Source: CAVURS01 sp963834425 (GTDB lineage: Bacteria > Actinomycetota > Actinomycetes > Actinomycetales > CAVURS01). Taken from it: a stretch of 64,000 nucleotides of DNA. How positions within the stretch are numbered: position 1 is the first letter of the stretch; the number at the start of each line of letters is the position of its first letter. A program made the translations under genes and the position numbers. This document shows positions 55,711-64,000 of this stretch, in pieces. Below the pieces are notes generated by a model. The model was not told the DNA's origin. It did not search any database and worked only from the letters and a program-made list of their open reading frames with translations. The stretch lies in contig CAWIBR010000013.1 in the NCBI GenBank assembly GCA_963834425.1, positions 806,001-870,000 of the forward strand. The letters are read 5' to 3'.

Positions 55711-57655
55711 TCAGAGGCCCAAATCGGACTCAAAAGAGCCGTCCTCGAGGCGTTCCTTGACGCTTGACAAGAATCGCGCGGCGTCGGCTCCGTCGACCAA
55801 CCGGTGGTCGTACGACAGGGCCAGGTAGACCATCGAACGGATGGCGATCGTCTCGCCGCCGTCGGGGTCGGCGACGACGACCGGCCGGCGCACTACGGCC
55901 CCGGTGCCGAGGATCGCCACCTGCGGCTGGTTGATGATCGGGGTGTCGAACAGAGCGCCCCGGCTGCCCGTGTTGGTCAGGGTGAAGGTGCCGCCGCCGA
56001 GCTCGTCCGGCCCGATCTTGTTGGTACGAGTGCGTTCGGCGACGTCGGCGATCTTGCGGGCCAGCCCGGCGATGTTCAGATCGCCGGCGTCCTTGATCAC
56101 CGGGACGAGCAGGCCGCGCTCGGTGTCGACGGCGATGCCGAGGTTCTCCGAGCCGTGATAGGTGATCTCCTCGCCGTCGATGCTCGCGTTGACCATCGGG
56201 TAGATCTTCAGGGCCTCGACGACGGCCTGGGCGAAGAACGGCAGGAACGAGAGCTTGACGCCCTCGCGAGCCTGGAAGTCGGCCTTGGCCCGGTCGCGCA
56301 GCCGCGAGATCTTTGTCACGTCGACCTCGACGACCGTGGTCAGCTGAGCCGATACCTGCAGCGACTCGACCATCCGCTGAGCGATGACCCGACGGAGCCG
56401 GGTCATCTTCTCGGTCGTACCGCGCTTCGCGGCAACCGCAGGAGAAGGAGCGGTGGCCGGGGCGGATGCAGGAGCGGCCGGTGCTGCGGCGGCTGGCGCC
56501 TGAGTCGCTGCGGCCGCCGCTTGGCGAGCTGCCTCCTCGGCCGCCTGCTGGGCCTTGGCGACATCGAGCACGTCCTGCTTGCGGATCCGGCCGCCGACGC
56601 CAGTGCCGGTGACCGCCGATAGGTCGACGCCATGCTCGGTCGCCAGCTTGCGGACCAGCGGGGTCACGTAGGTCGCCGCGTCGCCGCCGAGCGGGTCGGC
56701 GGCGGAAGCCGGCGCTGACGCGGACGGTGCAGGCGGGGGAGTCGAGGCCACCTGCGGAGCGGGCTCAGGCTCGGGCGCTGGCTCCGGCGCTGGCGCCGAC
56801 TCGGACTCGGGTGCCTGCTCCGGCTCGGGCTCCGAAATCGCCTCCGGCTCGGGCGGGCGCCTCGGGCTCGGGCTCGGGCTGAGACTCGGGCTCGGTGGGG
56901 GCCGCCGGTGCGTTGTCCGTCTGCTCGCTCGCGGTGCTCGATGCCGAGCCGGAACCGACGACGGCCAGCTCGGCGCCGACCGGCACGGTCTCGTCCTCGC
57001 CGACCAGGATCTTCTGCACGACACCGGCGACGGGCGACGGGACCTCGGTGTCGACCTTGTCGGTCGAGACCTCCAGCAGCGGCTCGTCGACCTCGACCGA
57101 CTCGCCCTCGGCCTTGAGCCAGCGGGTGACGGTGCCTTCGGTCACCGACTCGCCGAGTGCGGGCATGGTGACCGTCGTGCCCTCGCTCGATCCGCCCTGC
57201 ACCCCGGCGGCGGGCGCCGGCTGGTCCGAGCCCTGGTCCGGCGCCTGCTCGGTGGACGGAGTGGACGGCTCGGGCTCTGCCGCGGCCTCGGGCTCTGCCG
57301 CGGCCTCGGCCGGCGGCTCGGGCTCTGCTTGCTCGGGCTGCTGGGCCGGCTCCTCGGCCTGCTGCCCGTCGTCCTGAGCGGCCCCTTGGCCGTCCGACGT
57401 GTCCGCGCTCGGCGCCGCACCGTCGCCGATCACCGCGAGATCCGCACCGACCGGCACGGTCTCGTCCTCGCCCACCAGAATCTCCTGCACGGTGCCAGCG
57501 ACCGGGGACGGGATCTCGGTGTCGACCTTGTCGGTCGAGACCTCCAGCAGCGGCTCGTCGACGGCGATCTCGTCGCCGACCTGCTTGAGCCACCGGGTCA
57601 CGGTGCCCTCGGTGACGGACTCACCGAGCGCTGGCATGGTCACCCGCTCAGACAT
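55711..57655 (-). CDS. sucB: Dihydrolipoamide acyltransferase (2-oxoacid dehydrogenase E2, SucB-type), one frameshift
   Basis: About 648 residues: lipoyl domain 1 ('MPALGESVTEGTVTRWLKQV', lipoyl Lys in 'STDKVDTEIPSPV'), a long Ala/Glu/Pro linker, lipoyl domain 2 ('STDKVDTEVPSPVAGVVQKI'), a second linker, the peripheral-subunit-binding domain ('YVTPLVRKLATEHGVDLSAV'), and the catalytic domain with 'YLALSYDHRLVDGADAARF' (His and Asp). A one-base shift near 56855 breaks the protein in the low-complexity second linker. In actinomycetes this E2 serves pyruvate and/or 2-oxoglutarate dehydrogenase complexes. lpdA lies immediately upstream in the same direction. Confidence 0.93.
57044..57562. repeat. 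Direct repeats from the two SucB lipoyl domains
   Basis: The two lipoyl-domain coding stretches (about 57000-57171 and 57471-57642) are highly similar. Within them 57044-57091 and 57515-57562 are an identical 48-base run, 471 bases (157 codons) apart. Recombination between them would delete or add one lipoyl domain in frame, which is how lipoyl copy number varies in E2 proteins. Confidence 0.85.
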
Positions 57656-57780
57656 GGGCTGAGGTCTCCTTCCGGTCCCGGCGTGCGCCGGAGTCGAACT
57701 CTGTGACGTGCGGTCTGCTGGCCGACGATGGCGAGCCTAGGCCCTCGGGCATGGTCCGTCGTGGCGTCATTCGTGCGGTG

Positions 57781-59163
57781 TCAGTCGTGGGTGTGCAGCG
57801 GCTTGCCGGCCAGGGCCAGGTGGGCTTCGCCGAGCGACTCGTTCTGGGTTGGGTGCGCGTGGATGAACTGCGCGACCTCCTCCGGGAAGGCCTCCCAGTT
57901 GACGATCAGCATGGCCTCGCCGACCTGCTCGCCCATCCGGGCCCCGGCCATGTGGACTCCGACGACCGGCCCGGCCTTCTCGCGAACGACCTTCACGATG
58001 CCGGCCGTCTTCAGGATCTGGCTCTTGCCGTTGCCGCCGAGGTTGTACTCGTAGGACTCGACGTTGTCCTCGCCGTACTTCTCCTTGGCCTGGGCCTCGG
58101 TGATGCCGACCGAGGCGATCTCGGGGTCGCAGTAGGTGACCCGCGGGATGCCGGAGTCGACGATCGGCACGGGCCCGAGCCCCGCGATCTCCTCGGCGAC
58201 GAAGATGCCGTGCGCGAAGCCGCGGTGCGCGAGCTGCAGGCCGGGCACCAGGTCACCGACGGCGTAGACGTTGTCGAGGTTGGTGTGCAGCCGCTCGTCG
58301 GTGGTGACCCAGCCGCGGTCGACGGTGACGCCGACCTCCTCATAGCCCAGCCCGGCCGAGCGGGGCCCACGGCCGACGGCGACCAGGACCAGGTCGGCCT
58401 CGAGGGTGTTGCCGTTCTCCAGCGAGACCTTCACCCCCGAGTCGTCCTGGGTCACACCGGAGAACTTCACGCCGGTGGTGAAGTTGATCTTGCGCCGACG
58501 GAAGGCCCGCTCGAGCTGCTTGGAGAGCGACTCGTCCTCCAGCGGGACCAGCCGGGGGAGCGCCTCGACGATGTGGACCTCGGCGCCGAAGGACTTCCAG
58601 ACGCTGGCGAACTCGACGCCGATCACGCTGCCGCCGATGATGACCACGCGCTGGGGGACCCACTCGAGGTTCAGGGCCTGGTCGCTGGTGACGACGCGCC
58701 CCTCGATGGTCAGCCCGGGCAGGGTCCGCGCGTAGGACCCGGTCGCCAGCACGACGTTGCGGCCGCGGACCTGCCGGTCGCCGACCTGCACGGTGTCCTT
58801 GGCCACGAGCTTGCCGTGGCCCTCGATCAGCTCGACGTGGTGTGCCTTCACCAGACCCTGGAGGCCCTTGTAGAGACGGTCGACGACGCCGCCCTTGTAG
58901 GCGTTGACGCCGACCATGTCGATGCCCTCGAGCGTGGAGCGCACCCCGAAGCTCGCACCCTCACGGGCGTTGTCGGCGACCTCGGCAGCGTGCAGCAGCG
59001 CCTTGGTCGGGATGCAGCCGTAGTGCAGACAGGTGCCGCCCACCTTGTCCGACTCCACCAGCGCGACCGACATCCCGAGCTCGGCGGCGCGGAACGCACA
59101 CGCGTAGCCGCCGCTTCCGCCGCCGAGAATCACGACGTCGAACACCTGATCCTGGTCGGCCAC
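57781..59163 (-). CDS. lpdA: Dihydrolipoyl dehydrogenase (E3)
   Basis: A 460-residue flavoprotein re-oxidising the E2 lipoyl groups with NAD+. FAD motif 'DVVILGGGSGGYACAFRAAE', redox disulfide Cys45/Cys50 in 'VGGTCLHYGCIPTKALL', NAD fold 'QRVVIIGGSVIGVEFASVWK', and the catalytic His/Glu in 'FIHAHPTQNESLGEAHLA'. GTG 59163 ('VADQDQVFDVVILG') has AAAGGAGC upstream and is preferred to ATG 59238. Co-directional with sucB, 126 bases apart. Confidence 0.95.
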   Translation of the reverse strand: MADQDQVFDVVILGGGSGGYACAFRAAELGMSVALVESDKVGGTCLHYGCIPTKALLHAAEVADNAREGASFGVRSTLEGIDMVGVNAYKGGVVDRLYKGLQGLVKAHHVELIEGHGKLVAKDTVQVGDRQVRGRNVVLATGSYARTLPGLTIEGRVVTSDQALNLEWVPQRVVIIGGSVIGVEFASVWKSFGAEVHIVEALPRLVPLEDESLSKQLERAFRRRKINFTTGVKFSGVTQDDSGVKVSLENGNTLEADLVLVAVGRGPRSAGLGYEEVGVTVDRGWVTTDERLHTNLDNVYAVGDLVPGLQLAHRGFAHGIFVAEEIAGLGPVPIVDSGIPRVTYCDPEIASVGITEAQAKEKYGEDNVESYEYNLGGNGKSQILKTAGIVKVVREKAGPVVGVHMAGARMGEQVGEAMLIVNWEAFPEEVAQFIHAHPTQNESLGEAHLALAGKPLHTHD

Positions 59164-59267
59164 GGAACGCTCCTTTGCATGTCGGACGTTCATCACACCT
59201 GGGTGTCGCGCGATGATCGCCTGGATGGCAAGGGACATCCTGTCATCCAGAGACGTGGAGGTGAGCA

Positions 59268-59641
59268 GTGGCCTGGTTGCGCCGACGGCGTCGGGCAGGG
59301 GGTTCGTCGGACCCGGGGAGTCGACCGACGAACGAGCAGGTCAAGGTGGCGATGACCCACCTCAAGGACTTCGTGGCCACCCGCGCCGGCGTCGAGATGT
59401 ACGTCGAGCCGCGAACGACTGTGACCCCGCCGACCATCGTGCTCATCGCGACGAGCGGGGAGTGGACCCGCCGACGGATCGCCGACGAACGGGCCGCCTT
59501 CGGCCTGGCCAAGGAGCTCGGCGTACCGGTCTATGACGTCCAGCTCACCGGCTACCCGGCCCGGATGCGGGAGTGGAACTCCCGCCAGGCTCAAGGCAAC
59601 CAACAAGGGCTCTCGACCGACCCCCCGGGCGGTCCGGCTAG
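59268..59641 (+). CDS. Conserved hypothetical actinobacterial protein (probable 3' frameshift)
   Basis: About 124 residues: a basic lead 'MAWLRRRRRAGGSSDPGSRP', then an alpha/beta stretch 'MTHLKDFVATRAGVEMYVEP', 'TVTPPTIVLIATSGEWTRRR' and 'ELGVPVYDVQLTGYPARMRE'. I do not know its function. In the starting frame it would run to 59738, antisense into pepA. Restoring one base in the CCCCCCGGG run at 59620-59629 gives TAG 59639-59641, overlapping the pepA stop as CTAG. GGAGGTGA precedes GTG 59268. Confidence 0.6.
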
Positions 59642-61170
59642 CCGGCGGCGACCAGGTCCTCCGCCAGCGCGACCAGGGTCCGCACCGCCACGCCCGTGCC
59701 GCCCTTGTGGGTGTAGCCGAACGGCTTCTCGCTGTTGAACGACGGGCCGGCGATGTCCAGGTGGGCCCACGGGATCTGCTCCTCGCTGCCCTCCTGGGTG
59801 CCGACGAACTCCTTGAGGAAGAGCCCGGCCACGAGCATGCCGCCCATCCGCTCGCCCATGTTGGCGATGTCGGCCACCTGCGAGTCCATGCTGGCGCGCA
59901 GCTCCGGGGGCAGCGGCATCGGCCAGAACTCCTCGCCCGTGCGCTCCGCTGCCCGGCCGATCTGCTCGCGCAGGCGGTCGTCGTTGCTCATGACCGCCGA
60001 CACCCGCGTGCCGAGCGCCACGACCTGGTGGCCGGTGAGCGTCGCGACGTCGACGATCAGGTCCGGGTGCTCCTCGCTGGCGGCGACCAGCCCGTCGGCC
60101 AGGACCAGTCGGCCCTCGGCGTCGGTGTTGAGCACCTCGACCGTGCGACCGCCGTACGTCGTCATCACGTCGGAGGGGCGCTGGGCCGAGCCGGAGGGCA
60201 TGTTCTCGGCCATGCACAGCCAGCCGGTCACATGGATGGGGAGCTTGAGATCGGCGATCGCCTTGATGGCGGCGGCCACCGCTGCGGCGCCGGCCATGTC
60301 GGACTTCATCGTCTCCATGCCGGCCGGCGGCTTGAGCGAGAGGCCGCCCGAGTCGAAGGTGATGCCCTTGCCGACGTAGGCGATGTGTCGCACGGCCTTG
60401 GCCGGGCGGTAGTCGAGCCGGACCAGCCGCGGCGGGCGGGTCGAGCCCTTGCCGACGCCGATGATGCCGCCGTAGCCGCCCTTGGCCAGGGCCTTCTCGT
60501 CCAGAACGGTGGCCTTGATGCTGGTGCCCTTGACGTCGGCGACGACCGCGTCGGCGAACGCCGCGGGCGGCAGGTCGCCGGGGGCGGTGTTGACCAGGTC
60601 GCGCGTGGAGCGCACGCCGGCCCCGATCGCCTCGGCCCGAGCGGCCGCCTCGCGGACCGCCTTCTCGCGCGGGTTGGCGCCGATCACCGTGACCGAGCCG
60701 ACGGGGGCCTTGGTGTCCTTGGCGGTGCGGCCGCGATGCCGGGCGAAGCCGTAGGCCCCGAGCAGGGCGCCCTCGGCGATGGCGCCGACGGCCGCGGCAT
60801 CCGCTGTCGGCAGGGCGATCGCCACCGACGCGGTGCCATCCAACGCGCGCGTCGCGGCGCCCGCGGCCCGCCGGAGGGTCTCGCTGTCGTACGCCGCGCG
60901 CCCGGCCGGCGCCGCGCCGAGGCCGGTCAGGACCAGGACCGGCGCTGCGACCGCACCATTGGAGGGGATTCGCACGACCTGGTCGGGCTTGCCGCTGACC
61001 CCTAGGCCGGCCAGCGCACCGCCGAGGCTGGTACGCAGGGCGCGCGGCAGGTCCGGGGCGCCGCGACCGGCGGCCAAGCTCGGACCGTCCGGCCCGGCGA
61101 CGACGCCGATCACGAGGGCGTCGGCCTTGACGTCGGCCGGGGACTTGTCGCTGATCCGAAGTGTGGTCAC
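59638..61170 (-). CDS. pepA: Leucyl aminopeptidase (M17)
   Basis: A 510-residue M17 metallo-aminopeptidase. Metal and catalytic residues are in 'GKGITFDSGGLSLKPPAGM', 'TMKSDMAGAAAV' and 'VLNTDAEGRLVLADGLVA'. The N-terminal third is the less conserved macro-like domain. It removes N-terminal residues from peptides in the cytoplasm, and its homologues can also bind DNA. GTG 61170 ('VTTLRISDKSPADVKADALV') is the start; the frame is open upstream. It is divergent from gcvT with 44 bases between. Confidence 0.94.
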   Translation of the reverse strand: MTTLRISDKSPADVKADALVIGVVAGPDGPSLAAGRGAPDLPRALRTSLGGALAGLGVSGKPDQVVRIPSNGAVAAPVLVLTGLGAAPAGRAAYDSETLRRAAGAATRALDGTASVAIALPTADAAAVGAIAEGALLGAYGFARHRGRTAKDTKAPVGSVTVIGANPREKAVREAAARAEAIGAGVRSTRDLVNTAPGDLPPAAFADAVVADVKGTSIKATVLDEKALAKGGYGGIIGVGKGSTRPPRLVRLDYRPAKAVRHIAYVGKGITFDSGGLSLKPPAGMETMKSDMAGAAAVAAAIKAIADLKLPIHVTGWLCMAENMPSGSAQRPSDVMTTYGGRTVEVLNTDAEGRLVLADGLVAASEEHPDLIVDVATLTGHQVVALGTRVSAVMSNDDRLREQIGRAAERTGEEFWPMPLPPELRASMDSQVADIANMGERMGGMLVAGLFLKEFVGTQEGSEEQIPWAHLDIAGPSFNSEKPFGYTHKGGTGVAVRTLVALAEDLVAAG

Positions 61171-61214
61171 GACGGCGATGTTATGGCAGCGCGGCCTTGG
61201 GTACGTTGCCTGGC

Positions 61215-62339
61215 ATGGCTGACCCCGATGAGTCCCCACGGCAGTCTCCACTGAATGCGCGGCACGTCGAGCTCGGCGCGAAGATGGCCGACTTCGGCGG
61301 GTGGTCGATGCCGATCGAGTACCCCGGAGGCGGCGTCGTCCGCGAGCATGCGGCCGTCCGGGAGCGGGTCGGGATCTTCGACGTCAGCCACCTCGGCAAG
61401 GCGTTGGTGCGCGGGCCCGGAGCCGCGGACTTCGTCAACGCGACGCTGTCCAACGACCTGGGCCGGATCGGCGTGGGGCAGGCGCAGTACACGCTGTGCT
61501 GCGACGACGCCTCGGGCGGAGTCGTCGACGACCTGATCGCCTACCTGCGCTCGCCCGACGAGGTGTTGCTCGTCCCGAATGCCGCGAACACCGCCGAGGT
61601 GGTCCGCCGGCTCTCCGCCGCGGCGCCGCCCGGTGTCGTGGTCACGGATGAGCACACGGCGTACGGCGTGATCGCGGTGCAGGGTCCGCGCTGTGACGAG
61701 GTCCTGGCGGCGATCGGGTTGCCCACGGACTTGGCCTACCTGCACTTCGTCGACGCCGAATGGCAGGGTCGACCGGTCGTGGTGTGCCGGACCGGCTACA
61801 CCGGTGAGCGAGGCTACGAGCTGTTGCCCCGCTGGGCCGACACCGAGGCGTTGTGGGATGCGCTGCTGCCAGCCGCCGCCGCTCTCGACGGCCTGCCCTG
61901 CGGGCTGGGCGCACGCGACACCTTGCGCACCGAGATGGGCTACCCGCTGCACGGTCACGAGCTCTCGCTCTCGATCACCCCGGTCATGGCCCGGGTCGGG
62001 TGGGCGGTCGGCTGGGGCAAGGACGCCTTCTGGGGTCGTGAGTCGTTGCTCGCCGAGCGAGAGGCGGCCCGATCTGGCGTCGGCCGATTGGCCTGGGGCC
62101 TGCTCGGCACCGGTCGTGGCGTCCCGCGCGCCGAGTGCGTGGTGCGCTCGGCCGACGGTGCCGAGGTCGGCGTCACGACGTCGGGGACCTTCAGCCCGAC
62201 GTTGAAACAGGGCATCGCGCTGGCCCTGCTCGACCGCTCCGTCAGCGAGGGCGACGAGCTCGTGGTCGACGTTCGCGGCCGCGACCTACCTGTCCGTGTG
62301 GTCAAGCCCCCCTTCGTCGAGGTCTCGACGCGGGCCTGA
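61215..62339 (+). CDS. gcvT: Aminomethyltransferase (glycine cleavage T protein)
   Basis: A 374-residue T protein moving the methylene group from aminomethyl-lipoyl-H protein to tetrahydrofolate. 'MADFGGWSMPIEYPGGGVVR', 'VGIFDVSHLGKALVRGPGA', 'DLIAYLRSPDEVLLVPNAAN', 'RTGYTGERGYELLPRWADTE', and the catalytic Asp in 'GLGARDTLRTEMGYPLHGHE'. ATG 61215 is preferred because the family begins there. No glycine riboswitch fits in the 44-base divergent gap to pepA. Confidence 0.94.
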   Translation: MADPDESPRQSPLNARHVELGAKMADFGGWSMPIEYPGGGVVREHAAVRERVGIFDVSHLGKALVRGPGAADFVNATLSNDLGRIGVGQAQYTLCCDDASGGVVDDLIAYLRSPDEVLLVPNAANTAEVVRRLSAAAPPGVVVTDEHTAYGVIAVQGPRCDEVLAAIGLPTDLAYLHFVDAEWQGRPVVVCRTGYTGERGYELLPRWADTEALWDALLPAAAALDGLPCGLGARDTLRTEMGYPLHGHELSLSITPVMARVGWAVGWGKDAFWGRESLLAEREAARSGVGRLAWGLLGTGRGVPRAECVVRSADGAEVGVTTSGTFSPTLKQGIALALLDRSVSEGDELVVDVRGRDLPVRVVKPPFVEVSTRA

Positions 62340-62502
62340 CCTCGACCGACCGTCGGGAGGGCAGAAGTCGCGGTCCGGGCCTAAACAAGAACGCTGGGGG
62401 TGGCTTCTGCCATCCGTTCGGTCTTGTCGAGGACCTGACTCGTCACCCGCCTCCGAACTTGGACAGTTCCCGAGCGAGCGGTCCTGGCACACGGCAGAAG
62501 GG

Positions 62503-63132
62503 CTAGCCGTAGGTCGGGTGTTGGGGCCAGCCGGGCGGGGAGTCCTCCCAGTCCTGCTGCCGCCCGTAGACGGTCAGGTCGAGGATGTCGTTGACGAAGA
62601 CCAGGCGGTCGACGCCTCGCGAGGTCGTGCTGTAGGTCCGGTAGACCTCGTCGCCGACCCGCAGGAACGCGCTGAGCATGAAGCCGCCGCCGGCACCACA
62701 GTCATCGGCGAACGTCGTGCCCCGAGATGAGACGAAGGGCAGCGTCCAGCCCATCCGCTCCTTGTAGGCCTCGATCTGCGCGAGCGGCATGTTCGAGACG
62801 GTGACCCAGGTGACCCCGTTGTCGGCCAGGCCGGCCAGCCCGGTGGTCGGCACGCTGTTGGTGAACCAGGTGCAGCCCGGGCAGTAGTCGTCCGGACCGT
62901 TGTCCATGAACTGGTAGACGACCAGCCGGTCACGACCCTCGAACAGGTCCAGCAGGGTCCGGTCGCCATCGGGGGTGTCGAACACATAGTCGTTGGCGAA
63001 CCGCACCATCGGCAGGCGCCGTCGACGAGCGGCCAACGCGTCCTCGGCGCGGGTCAGCTCCTTCTCGGCGACCAGCAGCTCGGCGCGGGCCTGCTGCCAC
63101 TCCTCGGGCGAGACGATCTCCGGGGTGTCCAT
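62503..63132 (-). CDS. DUF899 family thioredoxin-like protein
   Basis: A 209-residue DUF899 protein. 'VSPEEWQQARAELLVAEKEL' is the helical lead, 'LLDLFEGRDRLVVYQFMDNG' and 'YCPGCTWFTNSVP' (Cys-x2-Cys) the thioredoxin-like active region, and 'YSTTSRGVDRLVFVNDILDL' the family end. The pair of Cys suggests a redox or detoxification role, still unassigned. Intact; a 163-base gap separates it from convergent gcvT, holding an eight-base inverted repeat (GGCAGAAG/CTTCTGCC) that may be a terminator. Confidence 0.85.
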   Translation of the reverse strand: MDTPEIVSPEEWQQARAELLVAEKELTRAEDALAARRRRLPMVRFANDYVFDTPDGDRTLLDLFEGRDRLVVYQFMDNGPDDYCPGCTWFTNSVPTTGLAGLADNGVTWVTVSNMPLAQIEAYKERMGWTLPFVSSRGTTFADDCGAGGGFMLSAFLRVGDEVYRTYSTTSRGVDRLVFVNDILDLTVYGRQQDWEDSPPGWPQHPTYG

Positions 63133-63177
63133 CCCGCCATCGTGGCCCCGACCTCAGACATTCGCAGTCTCGACCAG

Positions 63178-64000
63178 TCAGGTGGCTGCGCTCTGCTGAG
63201 CGGCTCGCAGCAGCGGCAGCACGATCAGCGCGGTCGCGCCGCCCCCCAGGTGGCCGGCCAGGTCGACGAGCGGCTCCAGGCCGAGGGCGTCGGTGGCCCG
63301 AACCGTGGCCGGGTCATTCGACCGCGACGCGGCCTGCCACCACCAGGTGGCCAGGATGGCGATCCGGGAGGCGCACAGGGCGGCTGCTGTGTCGGAGGCA
63401 CCGTCCAACAACAGCGGCGTACGGCGACCCGCCGCACGCAACAGCATCGCGACCTGCGCGGCCAGTTCGGGCGAGCCAGCCGCGTCCAGCAGCGCGACGG
63501 CGTCGTCCTGGAGAGCGCGGGCCGGCCGGGTCCGGTCACGGATCCCGGCCACCAGATCGGCCCACTCAGCGTCGGTCAAGTGAGGGGAGTCACCGACGAC
63601 CTCGGTCGCCGAGAGCCGCAACAGCAGGGCCACCAGCGCGCCGCTCACCTGATCGTCCACGTCGCCCGTGATCACCAGCAGGTCGCACCCGCCGTCGACT
63701 GCGGTATCGACCGCCGCGATGCCGGCTTCGACTCCTTCGACCAAGGTCGAATCGGGCTGTAGCGCAACGACATTCAGGCTAACCCCGGGCTGACCCAGCA
63801 GCTCGTGCACCGGGTGGCTGGCCGGTGGCTCGGCACCGACCGCGAGCAGGCGGACGCGCTCGAGGGCTCGCGGCGGGAAGGTGCCCTGGACGCCGCCGAG
63901 CCAGATCGCCCACTCGGCCAATCGGCCCAGGCGGCCCGCTGTCGGCGTACCGGATCCGGCCTGTAGGCGCCCGGCGTCCTCCGCTGGTCGGTCGAGGCGG
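63178..64000 (-). CDS. CobT-like phosphoribosyltransferase family protein, 5' end outside the window
   Basis: At least 273 residues, continuing past the right edge. 'LGRLAEWAIWLGGVQGTFPP' and 'RALERVRLLAVG' match the start of nicotinate-nucleotide:dimethylbenzimidazole phosphoribosyltransferase (CobT), and 'LLVITGDVDDQVSGALVALL' and 'LLDGASDTAAALCA' its middle. Two hallmark features seem absent: the early 'DHG' motif (here 'GAEPPASHPV') and the catalytic Glu in the late 'LGEG' motif (here 'HLGGGATALIVLPLL'). It may therefore not be the active cobalamin enzyme. A TTG near 63921 opens the visible frame, but homology extends to the edge, so the true start is likely beyond 64000. Confidence 0.75.
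   Translation of the reverse strand, partial: RLDRPAEDAGRLQAGSGTPTAGRLGRLAEWAIWLGGVQGTFPPRALERVRLLAVGAEPPASHPVHELLGQPGVSLNVVALQPDSTLVEGVEAGIAAVDTAVDGGCDLLVITGDVDDQVSGALVALLLRLSATEVVGDSPHLTDAEWADLVAGIRDRTRPARALQDDAVALLDAAGSPELAAQVAMLLRAAGRRTPLLLDGASDTAAALCASRIAILATWWWQAASRSNDPATVRATDALGLEPLVDLAGHLGGGATALIVLPLLRAAQQSAAT

Noticed and set aside
57670..57720. tRNA-like T-arm sequence (TTCGACTCC on the minus strand) upstream of sucB
   Set aside because: No pairing T-stem, anticodon arm or acceptor stem could be formed around it.
61171..61214. Glycine riboswitch before gcvT
   Set aside because: Only 44 bases separate pepA and gcvT, too short for even a single glycine aptamer.

Overview
The window is very G+C-rich with strong third-position G/C bias, GTG starts and GTGA/CTAG gene overlaps. 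Gene content points to an actinomycete, most likely of the Nocardioidaceae/Propionibacteriales type. Supporting markers are a DUF4191 protein, a DinB-like (mycothiol-type) protein, a F420-type luciferase-like oxidoreductase, a HelR-like RNA polymerase recycling motor, an actinobacterial two-lipoyl-domain SucB, and a GlnR-like operator upstream of glnA. The taxonomic placement is inference; no rRNA or tRNA gene was found.

Left part (1-28.6 kb): mostly accessory metabolism in short units. In order: two VOC proteins; a multi-pass membrane protein divergent from a GT2 glycosyltransferase-methyltransferase fusion; an AraC regulator divergent from DUF4242; GH31 and GH3 glycosidases around a CDF metal exporter; an aldo/keto reductase and a DinB protein; a TetR/MMPL efflux pair; a secreted malectin/PKD protein; DUF1269, SnoaL-like and redoxin proteins; a PLP lyase/M20 amidohydrolase pair; a second AKR; PaiB; MFS; DUF4389; HelR.

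Middle part (28.8-42.8 kb): a methyltransferase/phosphotransferase junction and a methyltransferase, then a leftward five-gene redox operon (DUF2255, AKR, Zn-alcohol dehydrogenase, cupin, second AKR). An XRE/MmyB-type regulator faces it and runs into a three-gene glycerol operon (glycerol kinase, FAD/[2Fe-2S] glycerol-3-phosphate dehydrogenase, FAD/NAD oxidoreductase). Then come a GNAT acetyltransferase and a TetR/MFS drug-efflux pair.

Right part (43-64 kb): a core locus with glnA, RDD, DUF4191, lipA, lipB, an MMPL transporter, a Ser/Thr kinase-like protein, sucB, lpdA, pepA, gcvT and a CobT-like protein cut by the window edge. LipB and LipA make the lipoyl groups that SucB, Lpd and the glycine-cleavage system (GcvT) use, so this block is functionally coherent.

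The most striking property is sequence integrity. Many otherwise well-conserved genes are split by one-base shifts, often in G/C runs, most densely at 28.8-39.5 kb. In at least three places the front of one gene is joined to the back of an unrelated one (MMPL|PKD, methyltransferase|phosphotransferase, TetR|exported domain). Codon use and family motifs survive on both sides of the shifts, which favours sequencing/assembly error over slow gene decay. I give coordinates for the reconstructed genes and flag each shift. No CRISPR array, insertion sequence, prophage, origin or convincing new defence system was seen.
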